A stretch of 44,386 nucleotides of DNA from Fredinandcohnia onubensis (lineage in GTDB: Bacteria; Bacillota; Bacilli; Bacillales; Bacillaceae_L). Below the pieces are notes generated by a model. That model saw only the letters and a list, made by a program, of their open reading frames with translations. It searched no databases and was not told where the DNA came from. The translations under genes and the position numbers were made by a program. How positions within the stretch are numbered: the stretch's first letter is position 1; the number at the start of each line of letters is the position of its first letter. Below, in pieces: positions 8,616 to 17,321 of this stretch. Location of the stretch: the NCBI RefSeq assembly GCF_031181385.1, contig NZ_JAPSKV010000021.1:1-44386 (forward strand), read 5' to 3'.

Positions 8616-10291
8616 TCTTGATCAGCCCCTTTATCAAGCATCGGCATCTTGATTCCTTTTTCACGCGCTGTTTTCTTGGCAAGCTCGTATCCTGCATCAG
8701 CATGTCGTACAACACCCATTCCTGGATCTGTTGTTAAAACTCGCTCAATACGTGCTTCTGCTTCTTTCGTACCATCCGCAACAATCACTACCCCTGCATG
8801 TAAGGAGTAACCCATTCCTACTCCGCCACCGTGATGAACAGATACCCAAGTTGCGCCTCCAACAGCGTTTACCATCGCATTTAAAATTGGCCAATCTGCC
8901 ACAACATCTGATCCATCTTTCATTGCTTCTGTTTCTCGATTTGGTGATGCAACTGAGCCTGAATCCAAATGGTCACGACCAATGACGATCGGCGCTTTTA
9001 GTTCTCCGCTTGCCACCATATCATTCAAGATTTTACCGAAACGAGCACGCTCTCCATAGCCTAACCAGCAAATACGAGATGGAAGACCTTGGAATTGGAT
9101 TTTATCCCGTGCCATACGAATCCAATTACATAAATGCTCATTGTCACTAAATTCACGTAAAATGGCTTCGTCTGTTTTATAGATATCTTCCGGATCTCCT
9201 GATAGTGCTACCCATCGGAAAGGTCCTTTTCCTTCACAAAATTGTGGGCGAATATAAGCCGGAACGAAGCCTGGGAAATCAAATGCATTTTCTACACCTT
9301 CATCTTTGGCAACCTGGCGAATATTATTGCCATAGTCAAATGTGATTGCCCCTTTTTCCATCATTTCAAGCATCGCCTCAACATGCTTAGCCATTGATGC
9401 TTTTGATAGTTTTATATACTCTTTAGGATTGGATTCTCTTAATTTTGATGCTTCCTCAAGCGACATCCCTGTAGGAATATACCCATTTAGTGGATCATGT
9501 GCTGATGTTTGGTCTGTTAAGGCATCAGGGATAAAGTTTCTTGCAATCATCTCAGGAAGAAGATCCGATGCGTTACCTAATAATCCAATCGATAATGCCT
9601 TCCCTTCTCTTTTCGCATCTTCTGCCAACTGGATTGCTTCATCCAATGTGTACGCTTTCACATCTGTATAACGAGTTTCTATCCGGCGATCAATTCTAGT
9701 CTCATCCACTTCAATCGCGATACATACGCCACCATTCATTGTTACGGCAAGTGGCTGTGCACCACCCATTCCTCCAAGGCCAGCTGTTACAGTAATCGTA
9801 CTTCTTAATGTACCGTTGAAGTGTTGCTTCGCTAATTCTGCAAACGTTTCGTACGTACCTTGGACAATTCCTTGAGAACCAATATAAATCCAGCTGCCTG
9901 CAGTCATTTGCCCATACATCATTAAGCCTTTTTTATCGAGTTCATGGAAGGTTTCCCAATTTGCAAAAGCTGGAACAAGATTCGAATTCGCAATCAAAAC
10001 ACGTGGAGCATCTTTATGCGTTTTAAAAACAACTACCGGTTTTCCTGATTGTACAAGCAATGTTTCGTCACTTTCTAATTCTTTCAGTGAATCGACAATC
10101 GCGTCAAATGATTCCCAGTTACGTGCAGCTTTTCCAATCCCCCCATATACAACAAGATCCTCTGGTCTCTCGGCTACATCTGCATCTAAATTATTCATTA
10201 ACATACGAAGCACGGCCTCTTGCTGCCAACCTTTCGTATTTAATTGCGTTCCTACATAACGGATAATTTTGTTGTTTGTTGTACTTTTCAT
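8612..10291 (-). CDS. hutU: Urocanate hydratase
   Basis: A 559-residue urocanase that converts urocanate to imidazolonepropionate with tightly bound NAD+. Visible blocks include the N-terminal [14 protein letters not shown], the Gly-rich [14 protein letters not shown] nucleotide-binding stretch, and [16 protein letters not shown] with the conserved Cys. The C-terminal part holds [23 protein letters not shown] ribosome site precedes the ATG. It is separated from hutH by about 210 bp holding a structured repeat, and overlaps hutI by 4 bp. Confidence 0.97.
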   Translation of the reverse strand: MKSTTNNKIIRYVGTQLNTKGWQQEAVLRMLMNNLDADVAERPEDLVVYGGIGKAARNWESFDAIVDSLKELESDETLLVQSGKPVVVFKTHKDAPRVLIANSNLVPAFANWETFHELDKKGLMMYGQMTAGSWIYIGSQGIVQGTYETFAELAKQHFNGTLRSTITVTAGLGGMGGAQPLAVTMNGGVCIAIEVDETRIDRRIETRYTDVKAYTLDEAIQLAEDAKREGKALSIGLLGNASDLLPEMIARNFIPDALTDQTSAHDPLNGYIPTGMSLEEASKLRESNPKEYIKLSKASMAKHVEAMLEMMEKGAITFDYGNNIRQVAKDEGVENAFDFPGFVPAYIRPQFCEGKGPFRWVALSGDPEDIYKTDEAILREFSDNEHLCNWIRMARDKIQFQGLPSRICWLGYGERARFGKILNDMVASGELKAPIVIGRDHLDSGSVASPNRETEAMKDGSDVVADWPILNAMVNAVGGATWVSVHHGGGVGMGYSLHAGVVIVADGTKEAEARIERVLTTDPGMGVVRHADAGYELAKKTAREKGIKMPMLDKGADQE

Positions 10292-10413
10292 TTTATTCCC
10301 TCCAAGTTGTGTTACTTATATTTTATTAATTAAAAGAACTCATAGAATCCCAATCATTTAACTTCGACCGTTTGTTAATTAGTTGAGTTTTTTGTTGTCT
10401 TTTGATTAAATAT

Positions 10414-10504
10414 CAAATGCGCCTTGGCGTATTTGCGCCCGATTTTTTTCGAGCTTGCTCGAAAAATTTCCGCTGAAAAATCGAGGCATCCGCCGGAGGC
10501 TTTA
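10414..10504 (-). repeat. Structured ~90-nt repeat between hutH and hutU
   Basis: Much more GC-rich than its surroundings, this segment begins at the hutH stop codon. In the transcribed (minus) sense its ends pair (GCCT..GGCG with CGCC..AGGC). A second nested stem pairs CTCGATTTTT with AAAAATCGGG, and the centre is a hairpin TTCGAGC/GCTCGAA. The segment resembles small intergenic repeat elements common in Bacillaceae (my recollection, not searched). It could form a stable RNA rod inside the hut mRNA, stabilising the upstream hutH message or lowering expression of the distal genes. Confidence 0.6.
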
Positions 10505-12028
10505 ACTTTTTTCAGTAGAAGTAGAGGACTTCTGCTGAATAAAATTAAAAGTTCCGAGCTTTAACCATTGGTCCATTGCTTCGATATCCTTAGAAAACAC
10601 GCGGTCTGCAGAAATATACGGCACGACTTTTCTACCATTTTCTAAAAACGAGCTTGTTGCGGTTGCCATTTTTTCTTTTCCGCGAATTTCAGCTGCCTGC
10701 ATGCTACAAATGGCCTCAATTGCTAATACACGACGCGTATTTGTGATAACTTGGTAGGCGTGTCTTGATCCAATTGTCCCCATGCTCACATGATCCTCCT
10801 GGTTTGCGGATGAGGGAATCGAATCAACACTCGCTGGATGTGCTAAAGTTTTGTTTTCCGATACAAGTGATGCTGCGACATATTGCATGATCATCGCACC
10901 TGATTGTAAACCTGGTTCAGGACTTAAAAATGGTGGTAGGTCGTTCAGTTGAGGATTAACTAAACGCTCAATTCGACGCTCTGAAATATTGGCTAGTTCC
11001 GCCACTGCAATCGCTAAGAAGTCCATGGCAAAAGCGATTGGTTGTCCGTGGAAGTTCCCCCCTGATAAGACCTTTTCACCATTATCAAAAATTAACGGAT
11101 TATCCGTAGCTGCATTCATTTCAATCTCCAATTTTTCTTTAACATAGTTTAATGTTTGCCATGTCGCTCCGTGCACTTGAGGGATACAACGGATTGAGTA
11201 TGCATCCTGAACACGGATTTCTCCTTGTCTTGTTGTTAAAGAGCTATCAGAAAGATGAGCACGAATACGTTCAGCTACTTCAATTTGCTCCTGATATCCT
11301 CGTGCAAGCTGAATATCTTCATCAAATGCATCAATAATTCCTCGCAATGCTTCGATTGTTAGAGAGGCAATCAATTCTGTTTGATAAGCTAATTTTTCCG
11401 CTTCCAGGTATGCAACTGCCCCCATCGCTGTCATCGCCTGTGTTCCATTGATAAGCGCTAACCCTTCTTTGGCTGTTAATGTGATCGGAAAAATAGATTC
11501 TTTTGTTAACGCATGAATCGCAGATGTTTTCTCACCTTTATAAAAGACTTCGCCCTCCCCGATTAAAACAAGAGCCAAATGTGAGAGTGGCGCTAAGTCC
11601 CCACTAGCACCAAGTGATCCTTGCTGCGGAATGACCGGATGAATGCCAGCATTCAGTAAATCAAGCAATCTATCAATCACGACCGGACGTACACCTGAAA
11701 ATCCTTTCAGTAATGCATTAGCCCGAAGAAGAAGCATCGCACGTGAGACAACCTCTGGAAAGGGATCACCAATTCCGCAAGCATGAGAACGAATTAAATT
11801 TAATTGCAGCGCCTCTACATCTTCTTTATCGATAAACACATCACTAAATTTCCCAAATCCTGTTGTTATGCCATAAATAATTCGTTCTTCAGCCACGATT
11901 TTTTCAACTGCTTTTCGACTTTCTTGGACCTTTTTCATGCTCTCTTCAGAATAATTAACTTTTTCACCCTCATATAAAACTCTTTGTACTTCTTTAAAAG
12001 TTAGTGTTTGACCAGTTAAGGTAACCAT
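10502..12028 (-). CDS. hutH: Histidine ammonia-lyase
   Basis: A 508-residue enzyme that deaminates L-histidine to urocanate, the first step of the pathway. The Ala141-Ser142-Gly143 triad in [14 protein letters not shown] forms the MIO electrophile, and other family blocks ([21 protein letters not shown]) are present. The frame extends 15 codons upstream to 12073, but the site AAGGGAGA sits just before the ATG at 12028, which gives the same length as B. subtilis HutH. The upstream part encodes the leader. It is the first gene of the operon, and its stop codon lies at the edge of the structured repeat. Confidence 0.97.
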   Translation of the reverse strand: MVTLTGQTLTFKEVQRVLYEGEKVNYSEESMKKVQESRKAVEKIVAEERIIYGITTGFGKFSDVFIDKEDVEALQLNLIRSHACGIGDPFPEVVSRAMLLLRANALLKGFSGVRPVVIDRLLDLLNAGIHPVIPQQGSLGASGDLAPLSHLALVLIGEGEVFYKGEKTSAIHALTKESIFPITLTAKEGLALINGTQAMTAMGAVAYLEAEKLAYQTELIASLTIEALRGIIDAFDEDIQLARGYQEQIEVAERIRAHLSDSSLTTRQGEIRVQDAYSIRCIPQVHGATWQTLNYVKEKLEIEMNAATDNPLIFDNGEKVLSGGNFHGQPIAFAMDFLAIAVAELANISERRIERLVNPQLNDLPPFLSPEPGLQSGAMIMQYVAASLVSENKTLAHPASVDSIPSSANQEDHVSMGTIGSRHAYQVITNTRRVLAIEAICSMQAAEIRGKEKMATATSSFLENGRKVVPYISADRVFSKDIEAMDQWLKLGTFNFIQQKSSTSTEKS

Positions 12029-12075
12029 CTGTTTGTCTCCCTTCAAATTCACTTTAGTCCGGTAAAGAGCCAATG

Positions 12076-12132
12076 AAAAAGGGAGCTACATGATGAAAGT
12101 CACGAAAAAAATGACTTCATCATATAGCCCCC
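12076..12132 (-). terminator. Terminator/attenuator in the hut leader
   Basis: On the minus strand a long stem (GGGGGCTATATGATGAAGTCA with TGACTTTCATCATGTAGCTCCC), a short loop and a U-run form an intrinsic terminator about 48 bp upstream of hutH. It is positioned to stop transcription before the operon unless antiterminated. Confidence 0.85.
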
Positions 12133-12242
12133 TATTAACTAAAATACTATGGGCAGTTTATATGCGATTAATTCCAATTTAAAAATACAAACAATTCTTT
12201 CCCTTACCTAGATATCTTTTAAACTCTAAAGTCTAATAACTA
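12132..12242 (-). promoter_or_regulatory. Putative HutP RNA-binding region
   Basis: In the transcript sense two groups of three UAG triplets occur. The first is at 12242-12240, 12235-12233 and 12228-12226, separated by 4 and 4 nt. The second is at 12149-12147, 12141-12139 and 12134-12132, separated by 5 and 4 nt, the last touching the terminator stem. B. subtilis HutP binds UAG triplets with 4-nt spacers and prevents termination upstream of hutH when histidine is present. The predicted start point falls within the first triplet, so that copy may be incomplete in RNA. Confidence 0.6.
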
Positions 12243-12247
12243 ATTTT

Positions 12248-12276
12248 AGTATATGTGCTTTTATTTCCAGCGTCAA
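12248..12276 (-). promoter_or_regulatory. hut operon promoter
   Basis: Minus strand TTGACG (12276-12271), exactly 17 bp, then TATACT (12253-12248). It is a strong sigma-A match and lies about 220 bp before the hutH start, with the UAG-rich leader and terminator in between. Confidence 0.8.
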
Positions 12277-12314
12277 CCATCACTTTCAAACATTGGTAAA
12301 AGTTTTAATAAGGA

Positions 12315-12719
12315 TTAGAAGTTCTTATTTTGCTGTTTATCAGTGAGAAAAGTGATTGGCACGAATACTAAAAAAGCAAGTAAAAGTAAGCTTCCGCCCA
12401 CGATAAAGAACACCATGACAAAGGTCTCATTAAGATTAAAAGGATTTATATTGTACATCCACATTCCTACCGTCAACCCCAGAGCACCTAGCATTCCCAG
12501 GATGCTGTGAATGGGTACAAGTCTTTTGAATTTAATCGTATATACCTTATAAAAAATTCCCCAAGCAAACACCGATAGCCAGCCTACTAATAGAATATGA
12601 GCATGAATAGGTCTCAACGAATAATCCATATTTCCAGACATATGAGAGCCTAGAAAAGTACCGATTATACCGAATATAGCTGAAAATCGAATGAGCCGTA
12701 TACTCCAAGTTTGTTCCAT
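12315..12719 (-). CDS. Small four-helix membrane protein, possibly heme-copper-oxidase-like
   Basis: 134 residues with four hydrophobic segments. The stretch LRPIHAHILLVGWLSVFAWGIFY, with paired histidines before a helix, and a further His in PIHSILGMLG, recall the short stand-alone relatives of cbb3/NO-reductase subunit I. The similarity suggests heme binding but is only a motif-level impression. The gene begins 3 bp after the kinase stop and is the last gene of the exporter/two-component operon. A role in the membrane response sensed by the kinase is inferred; the function is unknown. Confidence 0.7.
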   Translation of the reverse strand: MEQTWSIRLIRFSAIFGIIGTFLGSHMSGNMDYSLRPIHAHILLVGWLSVFAWGIFYKVYTIKFKRLVPIHSILGMLGALGLTVGMWMYNINPFNLNETFVMVFFIVGGSLLLLAFLVFVPITFLTDKQQNKNF

Positions 12720-12722
12720 TAT

Positions 12723-14120
12723 TTATTCCTCCATTTCCCCAATCATGTTAGGAAGTATAATTGTGAAGGTTGTTCCCTCAGCAACCTTACTGTCAACCTT
12801 GATTTCTCCTCCATGCAGGTCAATTATTTGTTTAACGATCGATAAACCAAGTCCTGTTCCGTCCCTTTTTCTAGATGAATCCACTCGATAAAAACGTTCA
12901 AAAATTTGAGAGACGGCTTCCTTCGACATACCGATTCCTGTATCTTTCACAATGACCTTAACGAAAAACTCGCTTCTAGATAAGCTAATCCAAATATTCC
13001 CTCCATGTGTATTATACTTTATCGCATTTGTTAGTAAGTTGTCCCACACGTTACCCATAAGTTCTGCATCAACTTTCGTCCGAATAAATGGCAGTTTATA
13101 GGAGACTTCAATTTCCTTTTCCTGTAGTCTCCACTGATACCTGCGGATGGTTTGTTTAATTTGTTCATCCAATTGGACCTCTGAAATCTTCATCGGATAT
13201 GCTTGTTGATCAAGAGATGTTAACAGCAATAGCTGCTTAGTTAAATTTGAAAGCCGCTTTGATTCATGATCAATAACCTGTAAATATTCTTTAGCATCTC
13301 GTTCATTTACATTTTGTGTCAGTAGAAGCTCCGCATATCCCTGAATATTCATAAGTGGAGACTGAAAGTCATGTGACACATTATTGATAAAGGATTTCCT
13401 CGCTTCATCATTATGCTGTAATTGCCTCTGCATCGTGTTAAAGCTTTCTACTAATTGTCCAATTTCATCATTACGATCAATCGTTAGTGGATAATGAAAA
13501 TTCTCCCGTGTAATCTCTTTGGTCGCTTCCGTTAACTTAGTAATCGGCTGGATTAGATGCTTTGCAAACAGGATTACTCCACTAATACTAACAACCGTTA
13601 CTGCTACAAAAAACCACGCTAAAATCATATGGATATCCGAAAAGAGTAGTTTATTATTGGGACGGATAAATAAGCCGTATTGTTCCCCATTCATTGTGAA
13701 TGGGACGCCTACCGTATTCTCTACAGAATTTGAGAAATGTCCCATCATTAAAAACTTATGGGAAAATGCATTCATACCATGGTAAATTTCCTTCTCTGAA
13801 AGAACCTTCTCGGCTTCTTGTGGAAGAACTGTCTTTGTAAAAGGCTTACCAAAATAAGCTTCTTTACCGGATTCGTTTACCACATATATCTGATACCCTA
13901 GGTTTCCAATCGATTCCAAGAATGGTTCGAAGGAGGAGCTATCCGAATGCATACTCTCAAGTGTTAATGTAATTCTTTGTGCAATCTCTACATTTTGCTG
14001 ATCAATCTTCTGTTTTGTTGATGTCATGTAAATAAAATTTGCGATGCTTATTCCGACAATGACACTTATCATTAAAATCAATAACGTAGCCACAATAAAT
14101 TTCCGATATAAAGTCTTCAT
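12723..14120 (-). CDS. Sensor histidine kinase, HssS-like
   Basis: 465 residues. There are membrane segments at about 8-30 and 165-187 with a roughly 135-residue external sensor between them, then HAMP (188-240), a HisKA phospho-acceptor H250 (NNVSHDFQSPL), and an HATPase domain with N-, G1 (DTGIGM), F and G2 (GTGLGLSIV) boxes. The external domain shares the order and wording of staphylococcal HssS (YQIYVV, YFGKPF, YHGM, ENTVGV, FIRP), suggesting a heme-stress or related membrane-stress sensor. It overlaps the regulator gene by 4 bp. The ligand is inferred from resemblance recalled from memory, not from alignment software. Confidence 0.88.
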   Translation of the reverse strand: MKTLYRKFIVATLLILMISVIVGISIANFIYMTSTKQKIDQQNVEIAQRITLTLESMHSDSSSFEPFLESIGNLGYQIYVVNESGKEAYFGKPFTKTVLPQEAEKVLSEKEIYHGMNAFSHKFLMMGHFSNSVENTVGVPFTMNGEQYGLFIRPNNKLLFSDIHMILAWFFVAVTVVSISGVILFAKHLIQPITKLTEATKEITRENFHYPLTIDRNDEIGQLVESFNTMQRQLQHNDEARKSFINNVSHDFQSPLMNIQGYAELLLTQNVNERDAKEYLQVIDHESKRLSNLTKQLLLLTSLDQQAYPMKISEVQLDEQIKQTIRRYQWRLQEKEIEVSYKLPFIRTKVDAELMGNVWDNLLTNAIKYNTHGGNIWISLSRSEFFVKVIVKDTGIGMSKEAVSQIFERFYRVDSSRKRDGTGLGLSIVKQIIDLHGGEIKVDSKVAEGTTFTIILPNMIGEMEE

Positions 14121-14788
14121 TTTATTTCCTCTAGCTTATAGCCAATTCCGCGAACCGTTTGAATTTCCACCGATGCATCAAATTTTTTCAAGCGCTCCCG
14201 GATACGGTTTATATGAGTATTTAACGTTTGTTCTCCACCTTCATAATCAACACCCCATACTTGTTCCACCAGTACGGCTCTAGGCGTAACCTTATTTACA
14301 CGTGAAGCTAACAAGCTTAAAACTTCAAATTCCTTTAATGGTGGAAGAACTGTCTCATGATTTATATTTAATTCGAAATTTTTTCGATCAATCATGAGAT
14401 TTCCTACTTTAATTACCGTTTCCATAGCACGTTCGACACGGCGTAACACAACGGCAACACGGAATAGGAGTTCCTTCACCTCAAAAGGCTTAACAATATA
14501 GTCCTCAGATCCAGATAGGAAGCCTTGTTCCTTATCATCGATTTGACCTTTGGCAGTAAGCAGTATAACGGGGATATCATAGTCGTTCGACAAAATCTTG
14601 GTCAATTCAAATCCATCCATTTTGGGCATCATCACATCAACAATCGCTAAATCAACTGTTTTTTCTTCCAACAAGTCTAATGCTTCTTCGGCATGATTAG
14701 CTCTATATACTTGATAGCCTTCTCGGCTCAAGTGAATCGATACTAGCTGTTGAATATAGACATCATCATCTACAACAAGAATCTTCAT
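14117..14788 (-). CDS. OmpR-family response regulator, HssR-like
   Basis: 224 residues: receiver domain with acidic D8/D9, phospho-acceptor D51 (IVDVMMP) and the switch lysine in VKPFEVKELLFR. A winged-helix DNA-binding domain follows, ending in TVRGIGYKLEE. The wording (NDYDIPVILLTA, SGSEDYIVKPFEVKELLFR, WGVDYEGGEQT) is closest to HssR among regulators I know. The frame runs up to 14878, but AGGAGGT before the ATG at 14788 marks the start MKILVVDDD. It sits between the MMPL exporter gene and its partner kinase, so it probably controls the whole operon. Confidence 0.92.
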   Translation of the reverse strand: MKILVVDDDVYIQQLVSIHLSREGYQVYRANHAEEALDLLEEKTVDLAIVDVMMPKMDGFELTKILSNDYDIPVILLTAKGQIDDKEQGFLSGSEDYIVKPFEVKELLFRVAVVLRRVERAMETVIKVGNLMIDRKNFELNINHETVLPPLKEFEVLSLLASRVNKVTPRAVLVEQVWGVDYEGGEQTLNTHINRIRERLKKFDASVEIQTVRGIGYKLEEIK

Positions 14789-14840
14789 AATACGAAACCT
14801 CCTAAAAGCAAAATACGAAGGAAGCCCTTTGTATTCTATT

Positions 14841-16961
14841 TTATTGTCTATTATGCGATGCTTGGTTGTCATTTTCAAATAGCAGTATCAAAGCTGGTAA
14901 TAGCATTCCGCGTACTAGGAAAGTATCTATTAAGATTCCAATCGCGATGATGAATCCAAATACGAATAGATCGGCAATTGGCATCGTTGTTAGTGCTGCA
15001 AAAGTTGCAGCTAGAATGATACCAGCAGATGAAATGACTCCCCCCGTATTACGGATCGCAACTTCAAGAGCATCTTTAACTCGATGAGTCTTCCTCTCTT
15101 CTATGAATCGTGAGGCAAGGATGATGTTATAATCGATACCTAGGGCCACAAGGAAGATAAAAGCATATACCGGAACTCGGGTACTTAATGCATCATAGCC
15201 AAACAAGAAATCGACAAGGAAGATTCCAAGACCCAAAGCAGATACATAGGAAAGTAAAATGGTTGCCATCATATAAATTGGCATTTTCATTGAACGAGTT
15301 AAGGCAAATAAGAGTATGAGGATGAGTAATGTTTCAAGTATCACAATTGTAAAGATATCTCTCGTATTTACATCAAGTTCATCTACTAGCTTTGCAGTCA
15401 CTCCGCTATAATATGCTTCTCCTGATATAGAAAGGTCCTTCAATAGATTTGATGTATCTTCACGTAAATCTTTAATAATCGTCATAGATTCTATAGAATA
15501 TGGATCCGTTGCTAACACAACACTCAACGTTAATGCCTTAGAGTCTTCAGATTGTGCAGTCATTCGAACAGTTGCAATTTCATCATATTCTTGCAGTTTT
15601 TCTGTAAAAGCAGTCACTGTCTCTGGGGCTATTGCTTCATCACTTTCAATTAACAATGTTGTAGGTGCTAGCTCCCCTTTATCATATCTTGTCTCTACAA
15701 TTTCATAACCTACTCGAGAAGGTAAATCCTCAGGGAACTTTTTGACAGTATCAAATTCAAAATCAAGATTAAATATATTTAATGCGGTGATGAGTAGGAA
15801 AACACCAACAATGCCTCCAGATAAACCTGGTTTATTCACCACAAACTTAGCTATTGGCCCCCAAATTCCGTGTTTTATTTCTTTTTCTTCGCCATACTTT
15901 GGAACTGTCGGCCAAAACGCTTTACGACCAAAGAGTGTAAATAAAGCCGGAACCAATGTGATCGACGCTAACATAATAAAGAACATTGCAAGCCCAAATA
16001 TAGGTGCAAAGTTTTGATAGTCACGGAAATTGGCAAAGAATAAGATTAGCATTGCTGCTAACACCGTTCCTCCGGCAAAAAATACAGGTTCCCCAGTTGC
16101 ACGCATTGCTAGTTTCATAGCTTCATATTTACTTTCTTCTTTGTTTAGTTCCTCGCGGTAACGAGAGAATACAAATAGTGAATAGTCAATCACTGCAGCA
16201 AAAAGCAAAATACTCATAATTGAGGTTGTGGAGTTATTAATTTCTATCCCGCCCGCTCCTAGTAATGCAACACTTTGATTCACGACCTGATAAACAATCC
16301 CTGTTGCTAATAAAGGTATGAATGCAAGTAATGGTGAGCGGTAAATGGCAATAAGTAATACTAAAATAATCCCTATCGTTGCAAGTAATAACACCACGTC
16401 CGCTTGCTCAAATAACTTGAGTGTGTCTCCAGCTATTCCTGCGGGACCAGTGATATAAAAGGACATATTTTCAAACTGATCCGCAATCTTATTTCCTACC
16501 TCAGAAGCCTTGTCATTTATTTCGGCAAATTCACTATTGCCAAGGCCCTGTTCTAATTCCATCGGCACAATCATCGTTGTACCATCTTCAGAGATAAAGC
16601 CTGCTAACGCTTGAGGTGGAAGTGCGCTAATATCAAGGATGGTCTCAATTCCTTTAATATCTTCTGCTTCGATTCCATTTAGTATTTGTGTAACCTCATC
16701 GGTACGAATGTCTCCATTTTCATTATGGAATACAAGGATTCCCGGTGTCCCTTGCTCATTTGGAAATAGCTCTTCTGTCTTTTTCTCAGCTATTATCGAT
16801 TGTGCTTCATCAGGGAGCGATTGAAAGTTACTTACTTTATAATCGCCAAGCGTTGGTCCGGCACTTAATCCGACCATCAAGACTAGCCAAGCGATAATCG
16901 TAATCCACATCCCACGTTTACTTGAAACCCAATCTGTAATTGGATGTAACAGTTTTCTCAA
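14841..16961 (-). CDS. MMPL/RND-family membrane transporter
   Basis: 706 residues with 12 predicted membrane segments in two halves (1 plus 5 helices each). Two large external domains and the conserved acidic/Tyr motifs of the MMPL repeat are visible (AVIDYSLFVFSRYREE in the first half, ALGIDYNIILASRFIEE in the second). RND exporters of this type (YdfJ-like) use the proton gradient to export lipids or hydrophobic toxic compounds. The start is TTG at 16961 with AAAGGAGG upstream. It is the first gene of an operon with an HssRS-like two-component pair and a small membrane protein, and its promoter carries an HssR-box-like repeat. Confidence 0.92.
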   Translation of the reverse strand: MRKLLHPITDWVSSKRGMWITIIAWLVLMVGLSAGPTLGDYKVSNFQSLPDEAQSIIAEKKTEELFPNEQGTPGILVFHNENGDIRTDEVTQILNGIEAEDIKGIETILDISALPPQALAGFISEDGTTMIVPMELEQGLGNSEFAEINDKASEVGNKIADQFENMSFYITGPAGIAGDTLKLFEQADVVLLLATIGIILVLLIAIYRSPLLAFIPLLATGIVYQVVNQSVALLGAGGIEINNSTTSIMSILLFAAVIDYSLFVFSRYREELNKEESKYEAMKLAMRATGEPVFFAGGTVLAAMLILFFANFRDYQNFAPIFGLAMFFIMLASITLVPALFTLFGRKAFWPTVPKYGEEKEIKHGIWGPIAKFVVNKPGLSGGIVGVFLLITALNIFNLDFEFDTVKKFPEDLPSRVGYEIVETRYDKGELAPTTLLIESDEAIAPETVTAFTEKLQEYDEIATVRMTAQSEDSKALTLSVVLATDPYSIESMTIIKDLREDTSNLLKDLSISGEAYYSGVTAKLVDELDVNTRDIFTIVILETLLILILLFALTRSMKMPIYMMATILLSYVSALGLGIFLVDFLFGYDALSTRVPVYAFIFLVALGIDYNIILASRFIEERKTHRVKDALEVAIRNTGGVISSAGIILAATFAALTTMPIADLFVFGFIIAIGILIDTFLVRGMLLPALILLFENDNQASHNRQ

Positions 16962-16979
16962 AATGTAAAACCTCCTTTA

Positions 16980-17260
16980 ATGCTTTTCGATTACAATCTT
17001 ACTAACCGAATATAAATTTAATATCAACTTTTGTTTACATTTGTCGAGAAACTGGCAATGGGTAGCTTCGGACAGGATGATGGCAAATCTGGGCGGAGGT
17101 GTCTGAAGTTTAGGTTACTTCAGACAGTCGATTGAAGGGGATTCAGCCACTTTTCATCAGCTCTTTTCCTTTTCATACGCTCAATGAAGCGAAGGCAATA
17201 TAGCACGGGGTTGTCTATTGCTATTTCAAAGAACTCTTCGATTATATCTTTGAAAATAGT
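16980..17260. other. Intergenic region between the MMPL and aspartate dehydrogenase-like genes
   Basis: The region holds the MMPL promoter with its direct repeat, and an inverted repeat TGTCTGAAGT / ACTTCAGACA (about 17099-17125) without T-runs. The possible 57-codon ORF reported separately is here too. The segment 17080-17210 is more GC-rich than its surroundings and may be the remnant of a lost gene. Confidence 0.4.
17009..17028 (-). promoter_or_regulatory. HssR-box-like direct repeat upstream of the MMPL gene
   Basis: Minus strand GTTGATATT, two bases, then ATTTATATT. The S. aureus HssR target is a direct repeat of GTTCATATT with a 2-bp spacer; the two halves match it at 8/9 and 7/9 positions. 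A weak -10 (TAAGAT) follows 7 bp downstream, the arrangement expected for an activator of the OmpR family. Confidence 0.6.
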
Positions 17261-17293
17261 AAAAAAAGAGCGAACCTTAATGGCTCGCTCCAT
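17120..17293 (-). CDS. Possible small ORF of 57 codons
   Basis: An ATG at 17293 opens 57 sense codons. They give a plausible amphipathic, Glu/Phe- and then Lys/Arg-rich sequence (FKDIIEEFFEIAIDNPV near residue 14, RMKRKRADEKW near the end). There is no ribosome site before the ATG, and the first codons run through the terminator of the upstream dehydrogenase gene. It may therefore be a remnant of a lost gene or chance. I do not recognise the sequence. Confidence 0.25.
   Translation of the reverse strand: MERAIKVRSFFTIFKDIIEEFFEIAIDNPVLYCLRFIERMKRKRADEKWLNPLQSTV
17261..17290 (-). terminator. Terminator of the aspartate dehydrogenase-like gene
   Basis: Minus strand GAGCGAGCC / GGTTCGCTC stem followed by seven U, about 30 bp after the stop. 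Confidence 0.85.
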
Positions 17294-17321
17294 CAAAAAT
17301 GGGATGATTTAAAACTCTTTA

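Noticed and set aside
12029-12314. A hutP gene in the hut leader
   Set aside because: No frame of adequate length with HutP-like sequence exists between the promoter and hutH; the upstream extension of the hutH frame has no ribosome site.
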